From Homalodisca vitripennis (Eukaryota; Arthropoda; Insecta; Hemiptera; Cicadellidae), in contig NC_060207.1 in NCBI RefSeq assembly GCF_021130785.1, forward strand, positions 101,101,001 through 101,165,000: a stretch of 64,000 bases of DNA, read 5' to 3'. The notes beneath the pieces are model-generated. The model was not told the origin of the DNA. It searched no databases and worked only from the letters and a program-made list of their open reading frames with translations. Shown here one piece after another: positions 1-10,162 of the stretch (position 1 is the first letter of the stretch; the number at the start of each line of letters is the position of its first letter). A program made the position numbers and the translations under genes.

Positions 1-525
1 ACAGGTAGAAAATTTATGGGTACTGTTTTTTTGGGACATAAAGGGTATTTTATAGCAGATTTTATAGAACGTGGGACAACAATTACAGCGGATGTTTACT
101 GCGAAATGTTCAACAAACTGAGACGTGCGATCCAGAACAAACGATGCAGAAAAATGTTATCCGGTGTAATTATCTTCATACTGATGCCAAAACCAAGGAG
201 AAAATTCAAGATTTTCAATAGGGAACTCTTTGATCACTCACAATACAGTCCTAAGGTGAACCTAGCAACCTTCTAATCAATCAATGGGTTGATGGATCTT
301 TTGAAATCGAAGAGGAGCTGAAAAACAGTATTGTCAAGTGGTTCATCTCTCAGGTAGCGAACTTGTATGTAAGGGGGTTAAAGAAACTGGTACAGCGGTA
401 TGAAAAATGCTTACAAGTGAACAGTGATTTTGTAAAGAAGTGAAGTAGGTTTGTAGCTAACTAAACGTCCAAATAAAATGTGTTTATTTTGAGTTTATTT
501 TTTCTTGTGACTAAACCATCCTTAC
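1..525 (+). mobile_element. 3' part of a mariner-family transposon, cut by window edge
   Basis: The reading frame from 16 matches the catalytic half of mariner transposases (features resembling the family include GTVFLGHKG and YCEMFNKLRRAIQNKR). After a stop or frame change near 275 the C-terminal part resumes in another frame, with RYEKCLQVNSDFVKK ending at the TGA at 441-443. The motif expected as HDNARPH is degraded to a run around MPKPRRK, so the enzyme is dead. AT-rich sequence after the stop up to about 525 is the likely terminal region, but I cannot pair its inverted repeat because the left end lies outside the window. Confidence 0.75.
16..443 (+). pseudogene. mariner transposase fragment, frameshifted
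   Basis: This is the C-terminal portion of a DDE/D mariner transposase, a cut-and-paste enzyme acting at TA sites. At least one frameshift or stop near 275 separates the catalytic segment (frame from 16) from the C-terminal helical segment (about 279-443). No intact HDNARPH motif or third catalytic aspartate is readable in one frame. It resembles the other mariner relics in this window (5238-6090, 6255-6939, 48138-48830) without being a recent copy of them. Confidence 0.7.
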
Positions 526-665
526 TTTATGAATATACCTCTTAAGTATAGCCTATTACTATAAATTTATCAAGCTCTTCTATCTTCTAATTTTGCTATT
601 CTACATTTGTAACTAGACTTAGATAATTGTACATCTTAACATTTATCACTACACTGTTATCTCAC

Positions 666-871
666 CTGTGTATCAGTCAGGTGGGTGACAGTACGGTGAA
701 AACATAGTAGCTCGGTAGTCCCCAGCCGCCAGATCTCCTGGCCAGCTATAGTGCCCACTTTGTGTCTGCTGGTGACTACCACCAGGTATGGGCCGGCCAA
801 CAGTGTAATCACCCCCAGCACACCGAAGATAGGCTTCGGCAGCACTTCCCTCGGGATCTGTCCTACATTCT
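666..871 (-). CDS. Sac1: Single internal exon of phosphatidylinositol phosphatase SAC1
   Basis: The minus-strand frame reads from about ENVGQIPREVLPKPIFG, through LAGPYLVVVTSRHKVG, to HRTVTHLTDTQ. This matches residues shortly after the N-terminus of animal SAC1 (human-type order RPIFGILG, LVAGNYLIVIT, MLHLTDIQ). SAC1 is an ER/Golgi membrane phosphatase for PI4P and related lipids. The exon ends at CAG followed by GTGAGA on the minus strand (donor at 665). Upstream there are two in-phase acceptors 9 nt apart, giving exon starts at 871 or 862. The CX5R catalytic exon is not in the window; downstream exons would lie left of position 1 and the first exon somewhere to the right. No other SAC1 exon was found. 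A retained lone exon of a dead copy is possible but there is no stop in it. Confidence 0.7.
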
Positions 872-1523
872 CTATAGACCCAACAACACAGGTTAACTTA
901 ACCAAAAAACTTGACATTGGCATCAATAAAGTTTATTGATGGACAAGTTTTTCTCTGTTAGGAAAATAAATATATTACATTATTAACCCTTTAAGGAGTA
1001 TGGACATCATATGACGTCTTTTTTTATAGGCTAAAATAAGTAATGGGTGAAATCCAAAAAATTACCAAAAGGAGTAAAAAACTAAAGTCTTTAAAATCTC
1101 TTAAAAAATGTTTATTTACATTTGAAAGCTTAATAAAAAAAGGACTATGTGTTCTACAAGTCAATATTTCAGTACTTTTTCAAAATCAAATGTCTTATTT
1201 TCTCACTATGGCAGATTCGATAATTTATACCTAATAATAATGTATGCCATTTGGACAACAGTAACAAACTAGATGGTTGTTCAACAAATACGTCACTCTC
1301 ACAAGATAAATATGGCCACAGTATGCAGTATACAAGGAATGGCTAGTATAATGTGGTGGCATATTCAGACAACAAAGCGATGCGCACTCAGCGCAACCTT
1401 GAGTCAGTAGCTCCTACCAGGTGGCTACTGCGATCTGGTGGTAAAATCAGATTACAAGTGAATCCGAGCACAAAAAATGGTAGTTAAGTATGTTGCCAAT
1501 AGATAGGAGCACTTTATAGACTA

Positions 1524-3833
1524 CAGTAGAACCCCTCATAACCGGCCTCCACGGGACCGAGGCCATGGCCGGATAACGATTCGGCCGGATAAACCAACCT
1601 ATTATAAAAACGATAATTTATACCTAATAATAATATGTAATTAATAAATATAGTCAAAAGTAGTGTTTAAATCTCTTTTGGGATTATTTTTTATAAAAAT
1701 ACACACGTTTGTAAAATGAATAAAAAATTTATTGTATAAGAAAAAGTTGTTAAATAAAGAGTACATTTGTGAATTCAGATAAGATAAATTAATGTTAAAT
1801 AAAGATGGAGATATAAAAATTACTCACAATAAATTTGCTTTGAAGATTACATTAGGCCTTATAATAGTCCGTAATTTTCTGCTGAACTTTGTTGTCCATT
1901 GTTTTTTTTTTTTGAAGGCATAGTCTCTCCACTTTTTGAATAACATAACGTCAACAGCTGTTGAGTGGTCCTGTTGCTCTATGTAGGCTAGTGATGTCTG
2001 AAGTGCATTTCTCGCCTCTTCTTGGCTTATTTTATCTTCTTCCGAAGTGCCATCATCTGATTTTTCTGCTTCTTCATTTTCATACTCTTCTACAACACTG
2101 CACGATTTGTTCATCACTTAGATATTCGTTTTCCAAATCATCATCACCAGTTACCCATTCCTGAACATCTTGATTGAAGATTTCTTCACCGCCAGTTAAT
2201 GCTAACTTCGTCAGGTCATTTATAAGTTCTGCATTACAATTCTCTTGCTGCTCATCCGCTACCTGGATCAAATCTTCATTTACTGTGCCATTGATCAATT
2301 TCTCAATATCTGGCCAGGCCTTCCGCCAAGACTTGACAAATGTTGTACTGGGGATTTCATCATATGATTCAGCAGTCATGTAGATAACATCCTTTATGTT
2401 AATTTGCTTCAGAGCCGAGACGAGATTTACACCGTCAGTGTCCATTTTTCCTAAAATCTCACATAGAAGTTTGTGCCGATATCGCCTTTTCATACATTCG
2501 ATTATACCCTGGTCCATAGGTTGGATAAGACTTGTGACATGGTAGAAAAAACAATTTTATTCCGGGAGCATCTTCACACTCTAGTTCATGGGGATGGGTT
2601 CCAGCGTTATCAAGCACTAAAATAGCTTTTTCTGGTAACTTATGCTCCTTTAAGAATTTCTTGACTTTAGGAATGAATTCGTTTATGAACCAGTCAATAA
2701 AGATGTATGAGTCCATCCACGCTGACTTCTGGGCACGAGACCACAGGAAGAGAAGAAACATTAATGTGTTTGAAGGCTCTGGGTTTCTTGGATTTACCGA
2801 TGACGAAAAGTGGGAGTTTATGCTCCCCAGATGCATTTGAACACAGGGCAACCGTTATATGCTCTTTGTTTAGTTTAAACCCTGAAGCTGAACTTGAGTC
2901 CCCAACAGAGAATGTCTTTTGTGGCAAACGTTTGAAATTCAGCCCGGTCTCGTCGATGTTATAGACCTGATCTGGGACAAGCTTCTCTTGTTGTATCATC
3001 TTTGCCAGTTTGACCACAAATTCACTCGCCGATGGTGCATCTGCTGACATTTTCTCGCTCGTATTTACAAATGTAACTCCATGTCTTTTTTTCCAGCGGT
3101 TTAGCCAGCCATTACTGGCTATGAACTCAGTTTTTACTCCCAATTTTGTATGTAAAATCATAGCCTTCTCTTTTAAAACTGGTCCTGAAATAGGAGTGCC
3201 CCTTCTTCTCTCTTGTAAAATCCAAAGCCACAAAGCATCATCAACCATCTCATTGGAAGGTTTTCTCAAATACCGCCGTTCGGATAAAACCTTTTCACTC
3301 TCTATTTGTGTACAATAGTCCATCAAAGTTTTTCGATTACGACGCCAGTCATTAACCGTGCTCTTTCCCACGTTTAGTTCACTACATATTTTGGCCACTG
3401 ATTCGCCTTTATCAATTCGTTCGATCGCGTTAAGTTTTTGTTCCACTGTCACCACGTTACGTTTTCGTTTTGAAGCACTCATTTTTCCTTTTTTAATACT
3501 GTACATAAAAACGACACTGCAACGCAATACATAACACTTGACGAAACAAAACAATTGTACTGTACTGTACTAACCGCACTGAAAATAATCAACGAACTGT
3601 TTAGAGGTTAAACCTACTAGCTCAACTGAGGAGAACACAGCTACTGAAAAGTAAACACAAGAAAGTGTAAACAAACAGATACACCAAGATAACGCACGAG
3701 TCGTGGGAGACTAGTGCGTGTAACTGCGCGTCTGTAAGCCGTGGGAAATAAATTTTGATATATTGGCTTCCGGGAAGTGACCGGATAAACCGAGGTACGG
3801 TAAAACCGAGGCCGGATATGAGGGGTTCTACTG
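1524..3833 (-). mobile_element. Tigger/pogo-type (Jerky-like) DNA transposon, complete ends, dead enzyme
   Basis: The terminal inverted repeat CAGTAGAACCCCTCATA begins at 1524 and its complement ends at 3833, both flanked by TA (1522-1523 and 3834-3835), the TA duplication of Tc1/mariner-pogo elements. The second TIR block GGCCGGATAACGATTCGGCC near 1569 also has relatives near the right end. The element is 2310 bp and its transposase reads on the minus strand. It is inserted inside the piggyBac-like element 987-3953. Confidence 0.85.
1824..3482 (-). pseudogene. Jerky/Tigger-like transposase, several frameshifts
   Basis: Starts MSASKRKRNVVTVEQ at 3482. Domain order: a psq-type helix-turn-helix (about residues 5-50, with GKSTVNDWRRNR), a CENP-B-type second DNA-binding domain (GWLNRWKKRHGV), then the DDE_1 catalytic core. 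First catalytic motif NIDETG is in the first frame; the second, VLDNAGTH, is in another frame after a break near 2755; the third region, MDQGIIECMKRRYR, is in a third frame after a break near 2520. A further shift near 2110 leads to the acidic C-terminal tail (EEYENEEAEKSDDG). All expected blocks are still recognisable, so inactivation is not ancient. Confidence 0.85.
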
Positions 3834-3957
3834 TAATCTACTAAAAGGCAATCAGTAATAGCAATGCATTTACGATAATACAAAAATACAGAGGCTAAAC
3901 ATCATATGATGTCCGTATTCTTTATGTAGAGTTTACACGCACTCCTTAAAGGGTTAA

Positions 3958-5079
3958 CAACTATATAAGCCAAATTTATATTTACCTTGAACCGAAATGA
4001 CATGAGAAACCCGGTCAATAACAATTATTTTCTTGGAGGAGACAGTTGGTTCAATATAAAACCTGTCACCTGTTATGTATCTGGAACAAAACATAGAAGT
4101 GAACACTTTATGAACTATCATAGAAATTTGAATTGTTTATTGGCTATTCAAGACTCTAATTCAGCTAATAATTCAAAACATGTTTCTTTTATAACAAAAC
4201 GTTTCCCATATCACTTGTTCAGTGGTGTAGCTAATATTTTCAACAGCAGGTTTTATTAAGAGTTTACACAAATGCACAGTGGAACTACCTCAGAATATAT
4301 AAACAACTGTGAAGTTGTTTTAAAAATTTATCAAATATAGCTAATTAGCTGGTCAAGTAAAATAGACATTCTTCATTTAGTAATGCTTCCTTTATAAGAT
4401 AAAGGAAATATGTATGATACATTGAGGTTCGGTTGCCCTACTTTGAATTCATTACTATGATTCAGAAGAAAGGAAAGTTTAAGATTTTTAAACTAATGAA
4501 CCTTTGCCATACTTTTATGTGACAAGAAGGCTCATATAAGGATATTATACACCATTATTTCATGTGATCTACTGTTTTGATCCCTATCTGATATCTAGAA
4601 GAACATATTTTTGATGATGAACATTAATCACCAGAAGAAATACAAATAAGTGCAGATGGATTACTAGCATTAAAATATTATTTGACAAAGTAAATATTCC
4701 ATCTTTGTAAAGTTATATCCCTTATTTCCTGGATGTTCTGTTACATAATATTTTGACCATTTAAGTGGTACTTAGGAATCATTAGACTACTATGAGTTGA
4801 TGTTGCTCTTGAGTTGTTACTTTTTTGTTGTTCTTACTTGTTAGGAGGAAGGAGATGTGACATTTAATTGTTTTTTATTCTATCAGACCTTTCAAATAAT
4901 ACAATTTTTTTATTGTAAAAACATAGTACCCTTGCACTATTTAACCTCAGTACCCCTTTTTCCAGGTCAAAACACTAAACTAAAGGCATTTGACCTATAT
5001 ACTAATAATAATTTGATTATTTTTTTATACTATGAGAAATATATTAGGCTACATTAAAATGTCTGCATTTGTAAAAATA
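3958..5079. other. Unassigned AT-rich sequence
   Basis: About 1.1 kb between two transposons. A 90-codon frame at 3987-4259 has no recognisable domain and no codon or motif support. It could be intronic sequence of the SAC1 gene if that gene's first exon lies further right, which I cannot show. Confidence 0.4.
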
Positions 5080-5237
5080 TGAGGGCTATCCAGAAAGTAA
5101 CAGACATTTTTTAATGGTCTAGTGAGCGGGGCTACAACTGCCATCTTGGTATCGAAACACTCTGGCGTTCATTACACATTGAGTTGTAGTTGCGCGCTGT
5201 TGGTATCTTTTTAACTTTTTCACTCCGATTAATTAAA

Positions 5238-6090
5238 ATGTGTGCTGCAATGCAATTTCAAATCCCACCACTTGTGAAGTACGTTCAGTGATAAGGTCTT
5301 TGCTGGTAAAAAAACCATAAACCAATTGAAATTTATCGCCATCTGTGTGAAGTTTATGGAAATGGAATAATGACAGAAAGTAGATTAAGGCAGTGGTGAA
5401 CTGACTTTAAATATGGTGGCACCAATGTTCATGACGATAGTCGAAGCGGTTGGCCTAATCTAGTGATTGAAGATTTTATGTTGAAAATCAATTACAAAGT
5501 TCTTGAAAATCGCCGTTTCTCAATGACTGAACTCTCAAAACATTTCCCACAAATTTCATGAAGACTTCATGAAATTGTTGTAGGGAATCTTGGACACCAC
5601 AAATTTTGTGCCAGGTGGGTTCCAAAAATCCAAAAAGGAGGATCACAAAAAACAAAAACTTGCTGCATCGTTAACTTTCCTTGAAGAACACGACAAACAT
5701 GGTAACAAACTTCTCTATGGTATCATTACTGGTGGTAAAACATGGGTGAAGCATGTCAATTGTGAAACACAAAAATGCAGTCTATGGAATGGGGGCACAC
5801 ATATTCTCCAAAAAAAAAAAAAAACAAGAAAATGTCTCTAAATTCTGTCAGCGAGAAAGATTATGGCAACTGTTTTTTGGGATGCTAAAGGTGTGATTCT
5901 GGTTCATTTCCTTGAACGAGGATCAAAACTCAACGCAGAGAGGTACTGTGAAACACTGCAGAAGCTAGAGCGAGCAATACTAAACAAGCGTAGGGGAAAA
6001 TTGAGCTTACAAATTTTGTTTTTCCACGGCAATGCACGTCCCCACAATGTTCCTATTTCTGTTGGTTATTGTTTTACTTCAAAATGTCTG
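5238..6090 (+). pseudogene. Degraded mariner transposase of the outer element
   Basis: The frame begins MCAAMQFQIPPLVKYVQ and is broken repeatedly. Recognisable mariner blocks are GNGIMTESRLRQW-like remnants near 5360-5400 and, in frame from 5863, MATVFWDAKGVILVHFLERG, YCETLQKLERAI and FFHGNARPHN (near 6020-6050), where mariner enzymes have HDNARPH. The last part is lost at the inner insertion. Non-functional. Confidence 0.7.
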
Positions 6091-6093
6091 TTA

Positions 6094-7038
6094 CGAGGGT
6101 CGTCCATAAAGTAACCGCCGTTTGGGCGTGGCGCGATAAGTAGTGGTGGTAGCGCCGCCATTCTCACATCAGTGTACGCAGCCGTTCAGTACGCTTCTAG
6201 CTGTGCAAGGGAGAGCATCGTGCGATCGCGCGTTCTTTTGTTACAACGCAAAAACATGAGCGCCGTGATAGAAAATCCCGCCAAGTGTGAAGTTCGTGGT
6301 GTAATAAGATTTCTGTGATCGAAAATTTACACAGCAGCTAAAATTCATCGTGAATTGAGTGCGGTGTATGGCCCAAACACTATGAGTCCGTCAATGGGTT
6401 CGTTTTTTTTAAAATGGAAGAACGAACGTTCACAATGAAGACCGGAGTGGTAGGCCATCTCGTCAGTGATGACTTGGTGAACAAAGTGGATGAGAAAATT
6501 CGCAAGAACCGTCGCTTCACAATCTCGGAACTTTCGGATCATTTTCCTGAAACCTTTTACTGTGAAACCTTAAAATGGCTACGACGAGCGATTCAAAACA
6601 AGCGTCATGGTCTTCTGACATCTGGTGTTGTGTTTGTCCATGATAACGCGCGCCCTCATACAGCTCAAAGAACAACAGAACTTTTGGAAAAGTTCAAATG
6701 GAACGTTTTTGACCCACCCCCCCTACAGCCCGGACCTGGCTCCCAGTGATTTCTATCTTTTCCCGTACATGAAGCGGTGGATTGCATCTCAGAGGTTTGC
6801 GAGTGAAGAAGAGCTTCAAAACGCTGTGACAGGTTGGCTACGTTCTCAGGCGGCAGATTTTTTTAAAGACGGAATTTCAAAAACTGTTAAAAGATATGAT
6901 AAGTGCTTGAATTTGTATGGTGAATATGTAGAAAAGTAGAGAAAAGCTGTAGTTTTAACATTTATATAATAAACTTTTTGTATCTCAACTGGTTTATTTT
7001 TTATTTCAAAACGGAGGTTACTTTGTGGACGACCCTCG
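6094..7038 (+). mobile_element. Inner mariner element with perfect-looking TIRs
   Basis: CGAGGGTCGTCCATAAAGTA begins at 6094 after TA (6092-6093). The near-perfect complement ACTTTGTGGACGACCCTCG ends at 7038 before TA (7039-7040). It is 945 bp, shorter than a complete mariner (about 1.3 kb), because the transposase has lost an internal block. It sits just inside the right end of the outer mariner. Confidence 0.85.
6255..6939 (+). pseudogene. mariner transposase with internal deletion and frameshifts
   Basis: Starts MSAVIENPAKCEVRGVIRF, then a stop. The HTH segment reappears from 6414. At about 6550 the sequence jumps from LSDHFPE directly to TFYCETLKWLRRAIQNKR, skipping roughly a third of the protein, including the first catalytic aspartate region. 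FVHDNARPHTAQRT is intact, then a one-base shift in the C-run near 6713-6722 moves HPPYSPDLAPSDFYLFP to another frame. The protein ends at the TAG at 6937-6939. Confidence 0.8.
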
Positions 7039-7060
7039 TACTTTCTTGATAGCCCTTGTA

Positions 7061-8156
7061 CTTTGTTAGTGTTGTACTTAACCTTCTAATCTTAATTAAC
7101 TAAAAATATTACTTGTTTGATTAGTCTTTAGTTTTGTTAAAACTTCTAAACTTAAAACAATTGTATGATAAAAATGTTTTATTTTATAAACATTTTACAT
7201 GACGAAGAACACAAAATGCCATACATTGTATTTTTTTATTTTATTCTATGCATTTTGTAGATATGAATTTCGAAAAATTAATTTATTATCACTCTACCCA
7301 AGATATTGCGATTTTAGTAAAACACTTTTTCCGTTCTTAAAGACAGCCCCAAAGTAAACTTAGTAATTAATTAATGTCAACTTTCCTAAAGATACAGTAC
7401 AATATGGATGGGAGAGTTGATTGGACAAGAGAATTTTTATTACCATCGAATCATTGAATTTTGACACGTATGAGTAAGAATCCTTGCTACTATTTAAATC
7501 AAATTACTTTATATTTTAATTATGTTGCATTTCAAATTACATTATAAAAAATAATAATGTTAAGGTGAATAAAAAAAATCTAGGATATGTGTATTTATAA
7601 AATATAACAAACAAAACAGTATAACATTTACTTACTTTTTACTATTCTGAAAGATAAACGTGTCTGACACAAATAAAACAAGTGCATAACCACTGTATTT
7701 GCTGCCATTACAGATCTGCAGTATTAATATCAGTAAAAAGTGATTCAGTGGTAACCTATTACCAGGATACGAGTGTTTCAGTAATAGGTGGGCTGAAAGA
7801 TTTGTAGCTGCAGCATAATAAGCAGTCATTAACGTAATGAAATCGATTATTGATTGTAAATATCAATACTATTGAATACAGCATTTGAATTATAGTTATT
7901 CCTATTACTGAAATACCATATACATATTATTTAACTTTGTTTCAATTACTTTGGAACAATAATGACGAACTGAATTATGTTATAGACTTTTAAGGTTGTA
8001 TTATAGGGAAGCCATATTTTTGTCACAGAAAAATATATACATTTTAGATTATAGAAAATAATACAACTATTATATTAAGTTTGAGCAGCATTATAATTAT
8101 ACTAACAATTAATTACTGAAGAAGATAAACATATATGATAGCATGTAAATCATTTT
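7061..8156. other. Unassigned AT-rich sequence
   Basis: No domain-bearing frame, no terminal repeats and no splice-supported exon seen. Several homopolymer and AT-rich runs only. Confidence 0.4.
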
Positions 8157-9019
8157 GGTAAATCTTAAGCTCAGCGACTACCGCTCCAATCGCCGTGATT
8201 TTTTGCATACTAACACAGGTTAACGTAATTTCACCGAAAAAAATAATCCCGATTATCGCCGTAGCCGTTTACTCCCCCCCCCCCCAAAAAAAATGACGGA
8301 AAAAATCAAATTAAAAAAAACCTGACTGACATTGCATTTATTCGTTTTTTTGGTCTTATTAGTTCGTAGGGCAGTAGTCCAGGTACTACTTCTAGTATAA
8401 ACTCGTCTTATCTTATCACTGATAAACACGCGCCGGTTACCTTTTGCTTGCAATGAAACCTACGTTAGTTCTGTCTGAGTTTTGTGTGTGTAAGCAGTCA
8501 TGGCGTGATCTGGGCTTGGACTTTGCAAGCTCGAGTTAATTTTTTTTCTAAAAGAGCAAGCAGCGCAAAGCGCTGTGCAGCGGGCAAGCATCGCGTGATC
8601 TGAGTTTTGAATACGCAAGCTAGGGTCTTTTTAGCGTGTGACAAGAACCATCGCACGCCATGTCAATAACTTCCCTAATTATTCCTTGTCCATGTGGGTT
8701 TGTTTGTTTACGTCTGGCGGTCAATCGAAGCCGTCCTATAGGTCACGTGACCCGCCCGGCCAATCGGAAACTTTCCTGTTTGTCACGTGACTACTGTCAA
8801 CTCATCAAAACGACCATGGTCGGCCATTGTTTTTAGTTTGATAGTCGAAAATCTCGTTATTTATGTGTTTTGTATTGCCAACATTTTACTGCCGAATAAC
8901 TGGTTTTTATACGTTAGCGATAATCGGGACTATTGTTTTCGGTGAAATTACGTTAACCTGCGTTAGTATGCAAAAAATTACGACGATTGGAGCGGTAGTC
9001 GCTGAGCTTAATATTTACC
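8157..9019. mobile_element. Long-TIR MITE, copy 1, with 8-bp target duplication
   Basis: Arms of about 80 bp: GGTAAATCTTAAGCTCAGCG starts at 8157 and its complement CGCTGAGCTTAATATTTACC ends at 9019. The flanks are the perfect 8-bp repeat ATCATTTT (8149-8156 and 9020-9027). The 863-bp interior has no transposase; it contains a poly-C run near 8275, palindromic CACGTGAC boxes near 8745 and 8785, and GC-rich segments. The 8-bp duplication fits hAT or Merlin-type mobilisation; the family is not settled. Confidence 0.85.
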
Positions 9020-9123
9020 ATCATTTTAATTGATGATTCGATATTATCGATCACTAGAGTGTTCAATGCTTATTATACTGCAGCCTTCAATCCTATCAAT
9101 CTATTGTGATCTAAGCAAGATTA

Positions 9124-10154
9124 GGGTAGGGTACGATAAGCGGATCCGGTTTTTTATATCGAAATTGGCAAACTTAACAATATTACTTAATCATAACCAT
9201 CGATATAATCAATCGATACTGATTAATTATTTTGAGTTATTAACTTAAATAGTCTATATCAACAGCTGTAAACACTTGAAAATAATACACGTGGGGTAAT
9301 ATTTCAATTTTACACAAGTAATTTTAATTATTAAAAATGGCAGTCAATTTTATAAAACTACATGACATTGCTTTGTAAGATGATAAGACATAAAACATTA
9401 TATATATTGTTTTTGTGGCTTCAACATGTTGGACTCGTACCGAAAACCCCATTATGTGAAATTTGTGGGAAAGAAACAACTGTAACTGTGAGAGGAGCAA
9501 ATATGGTCGTCTTCAGTTTTCCTAATTTTTGTTAAAATAATTTGATTAATCACTTTAAATATTAAATTCATATTTAAATTTCAAACATATGATTGTTATT
9601 GAGGACTATAGATACTTTTATATCGATTGATAGTCTAGGATTTGAGATGCGAAGGTAAATCTTAAGATCAGCGACTACCGCTCCGATCGCCGTAATTTTT
9701 TGCATACTGACACAGGTTAACGTAATTTCACCGAAAAGAATAGTCTCGATTGTCGCCATAGCCGTTTACTCCCCCCCCCAAAAAAAATTTGAAACAAATA
9801 AAATTTTTAAAAAACGTGACTGACAGTGCATTTATTTGTTTTTTTTTTTTTTTTTTTTTTGTGTTATTAGTTCGTAGGCCAGTAGTCCAGGTACTACTTC
9901 TAGTATAAACTCGTCTTATCTTATCAGTGATAAACGCGCGCCGCTTATCTTTTGCCTGTAATGGAACCTGCGTTAGTTCTGTCTGAGTTTTGTGTGTGTA
10001 AGCAGTCATGGCGTGATCTGGGCTTGGACTTTGCAAGCTCGAGTTAATTTTTTTCTAAAAGAGCAAGCTTAATATTTACCGATGCGAATATTAGGTATCA
10101 AAGACTACATTCTTCGATATAAAAAACAGGGTTTCCGCTTATCATACCCTACCC
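9124..10154 (+). mobile_element. Merlin-like element carrying an inserted MITE
   Basis: The left end GGGTAGGGTACGATAAGCGG starts at 9124. The right end CCGCTTATCATACCCTACCC (complement) ends at about 10154, followed inside by TTTTTTATATCGA-type repeats at both ends. The flanking 8-mers CAAGATTA and CAAGATCA differ at one base. Its remnant frame near 9336-9530 (MAVNFIKLHDIAL, then stops) is the same coding remnant as in the element at 20756-21384. MITE copy 2 is inserted at 9654-10080. Confidence 0.75.
9654..10080. mobile_element. Long-TIR MITE, copy 2, internally deleted
   Basis: Same left arm as the 8157-9019 element (GGTAAATCTTAAGATCAGCG) and the same right tip (AGCTTAATATTTACC), flanked by a perfect 8-bp duplication GATGCGAA (9646-9653 and 10081-10088). 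The interior is deleted: after AAAAGAGCAAG near 10070 it jumps to the last bases of the right end, at a short AAGC/AGCTT overlap, so most of the right arm is gone. Length 427 bp against 863. Confidence 0.85.
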
Positions 10155-10162
10155 CAAGATCA

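Larger units (their letters stand above)
987..3953. mobile_element. piggyBac-type non-autonomous element (interrupted by a Tigger element)
   Basis: The ends are CCCTTTAAGGAG at 987 and CTCCTTAAAGGG at 3953, each flanked by TTAA (983-986 and 3954-3957), the piggyBac target-site duplication. Just inside, both ends carry the palindrome-like CATCATATGA (left about 1006-1015, right about 3899-3908). Without the nested 2.3-kb insertion the element would be about 660 bp. It encodes no recognisable transposase; a 63-codon frame at 1043-1234 is lysine-rich and unassigned. Confidence 0.75.
5080..7058 (+). mobile_element. mariner element interrupted by a second mariner
   Basis: The left end TGAGGGCTATCCAGAAAGTA starts at 5080 after TA. 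The right end ACTTTCTTGATAGCCCTT finishes at about 7058 before TA (7059-7060). Removing the inner element 6094-7038 leaves an outer mariner of about 1.0 kb. Its transposase frame is full of stops. Confidence 0.75.

Noticed and set aside
1043..1234. Lysine-rich 63-codon protein in the piggyBac-like element
   Set aside because: Compositional frame in poly-A-rich DNA with no similarity to piggyBac proteins.
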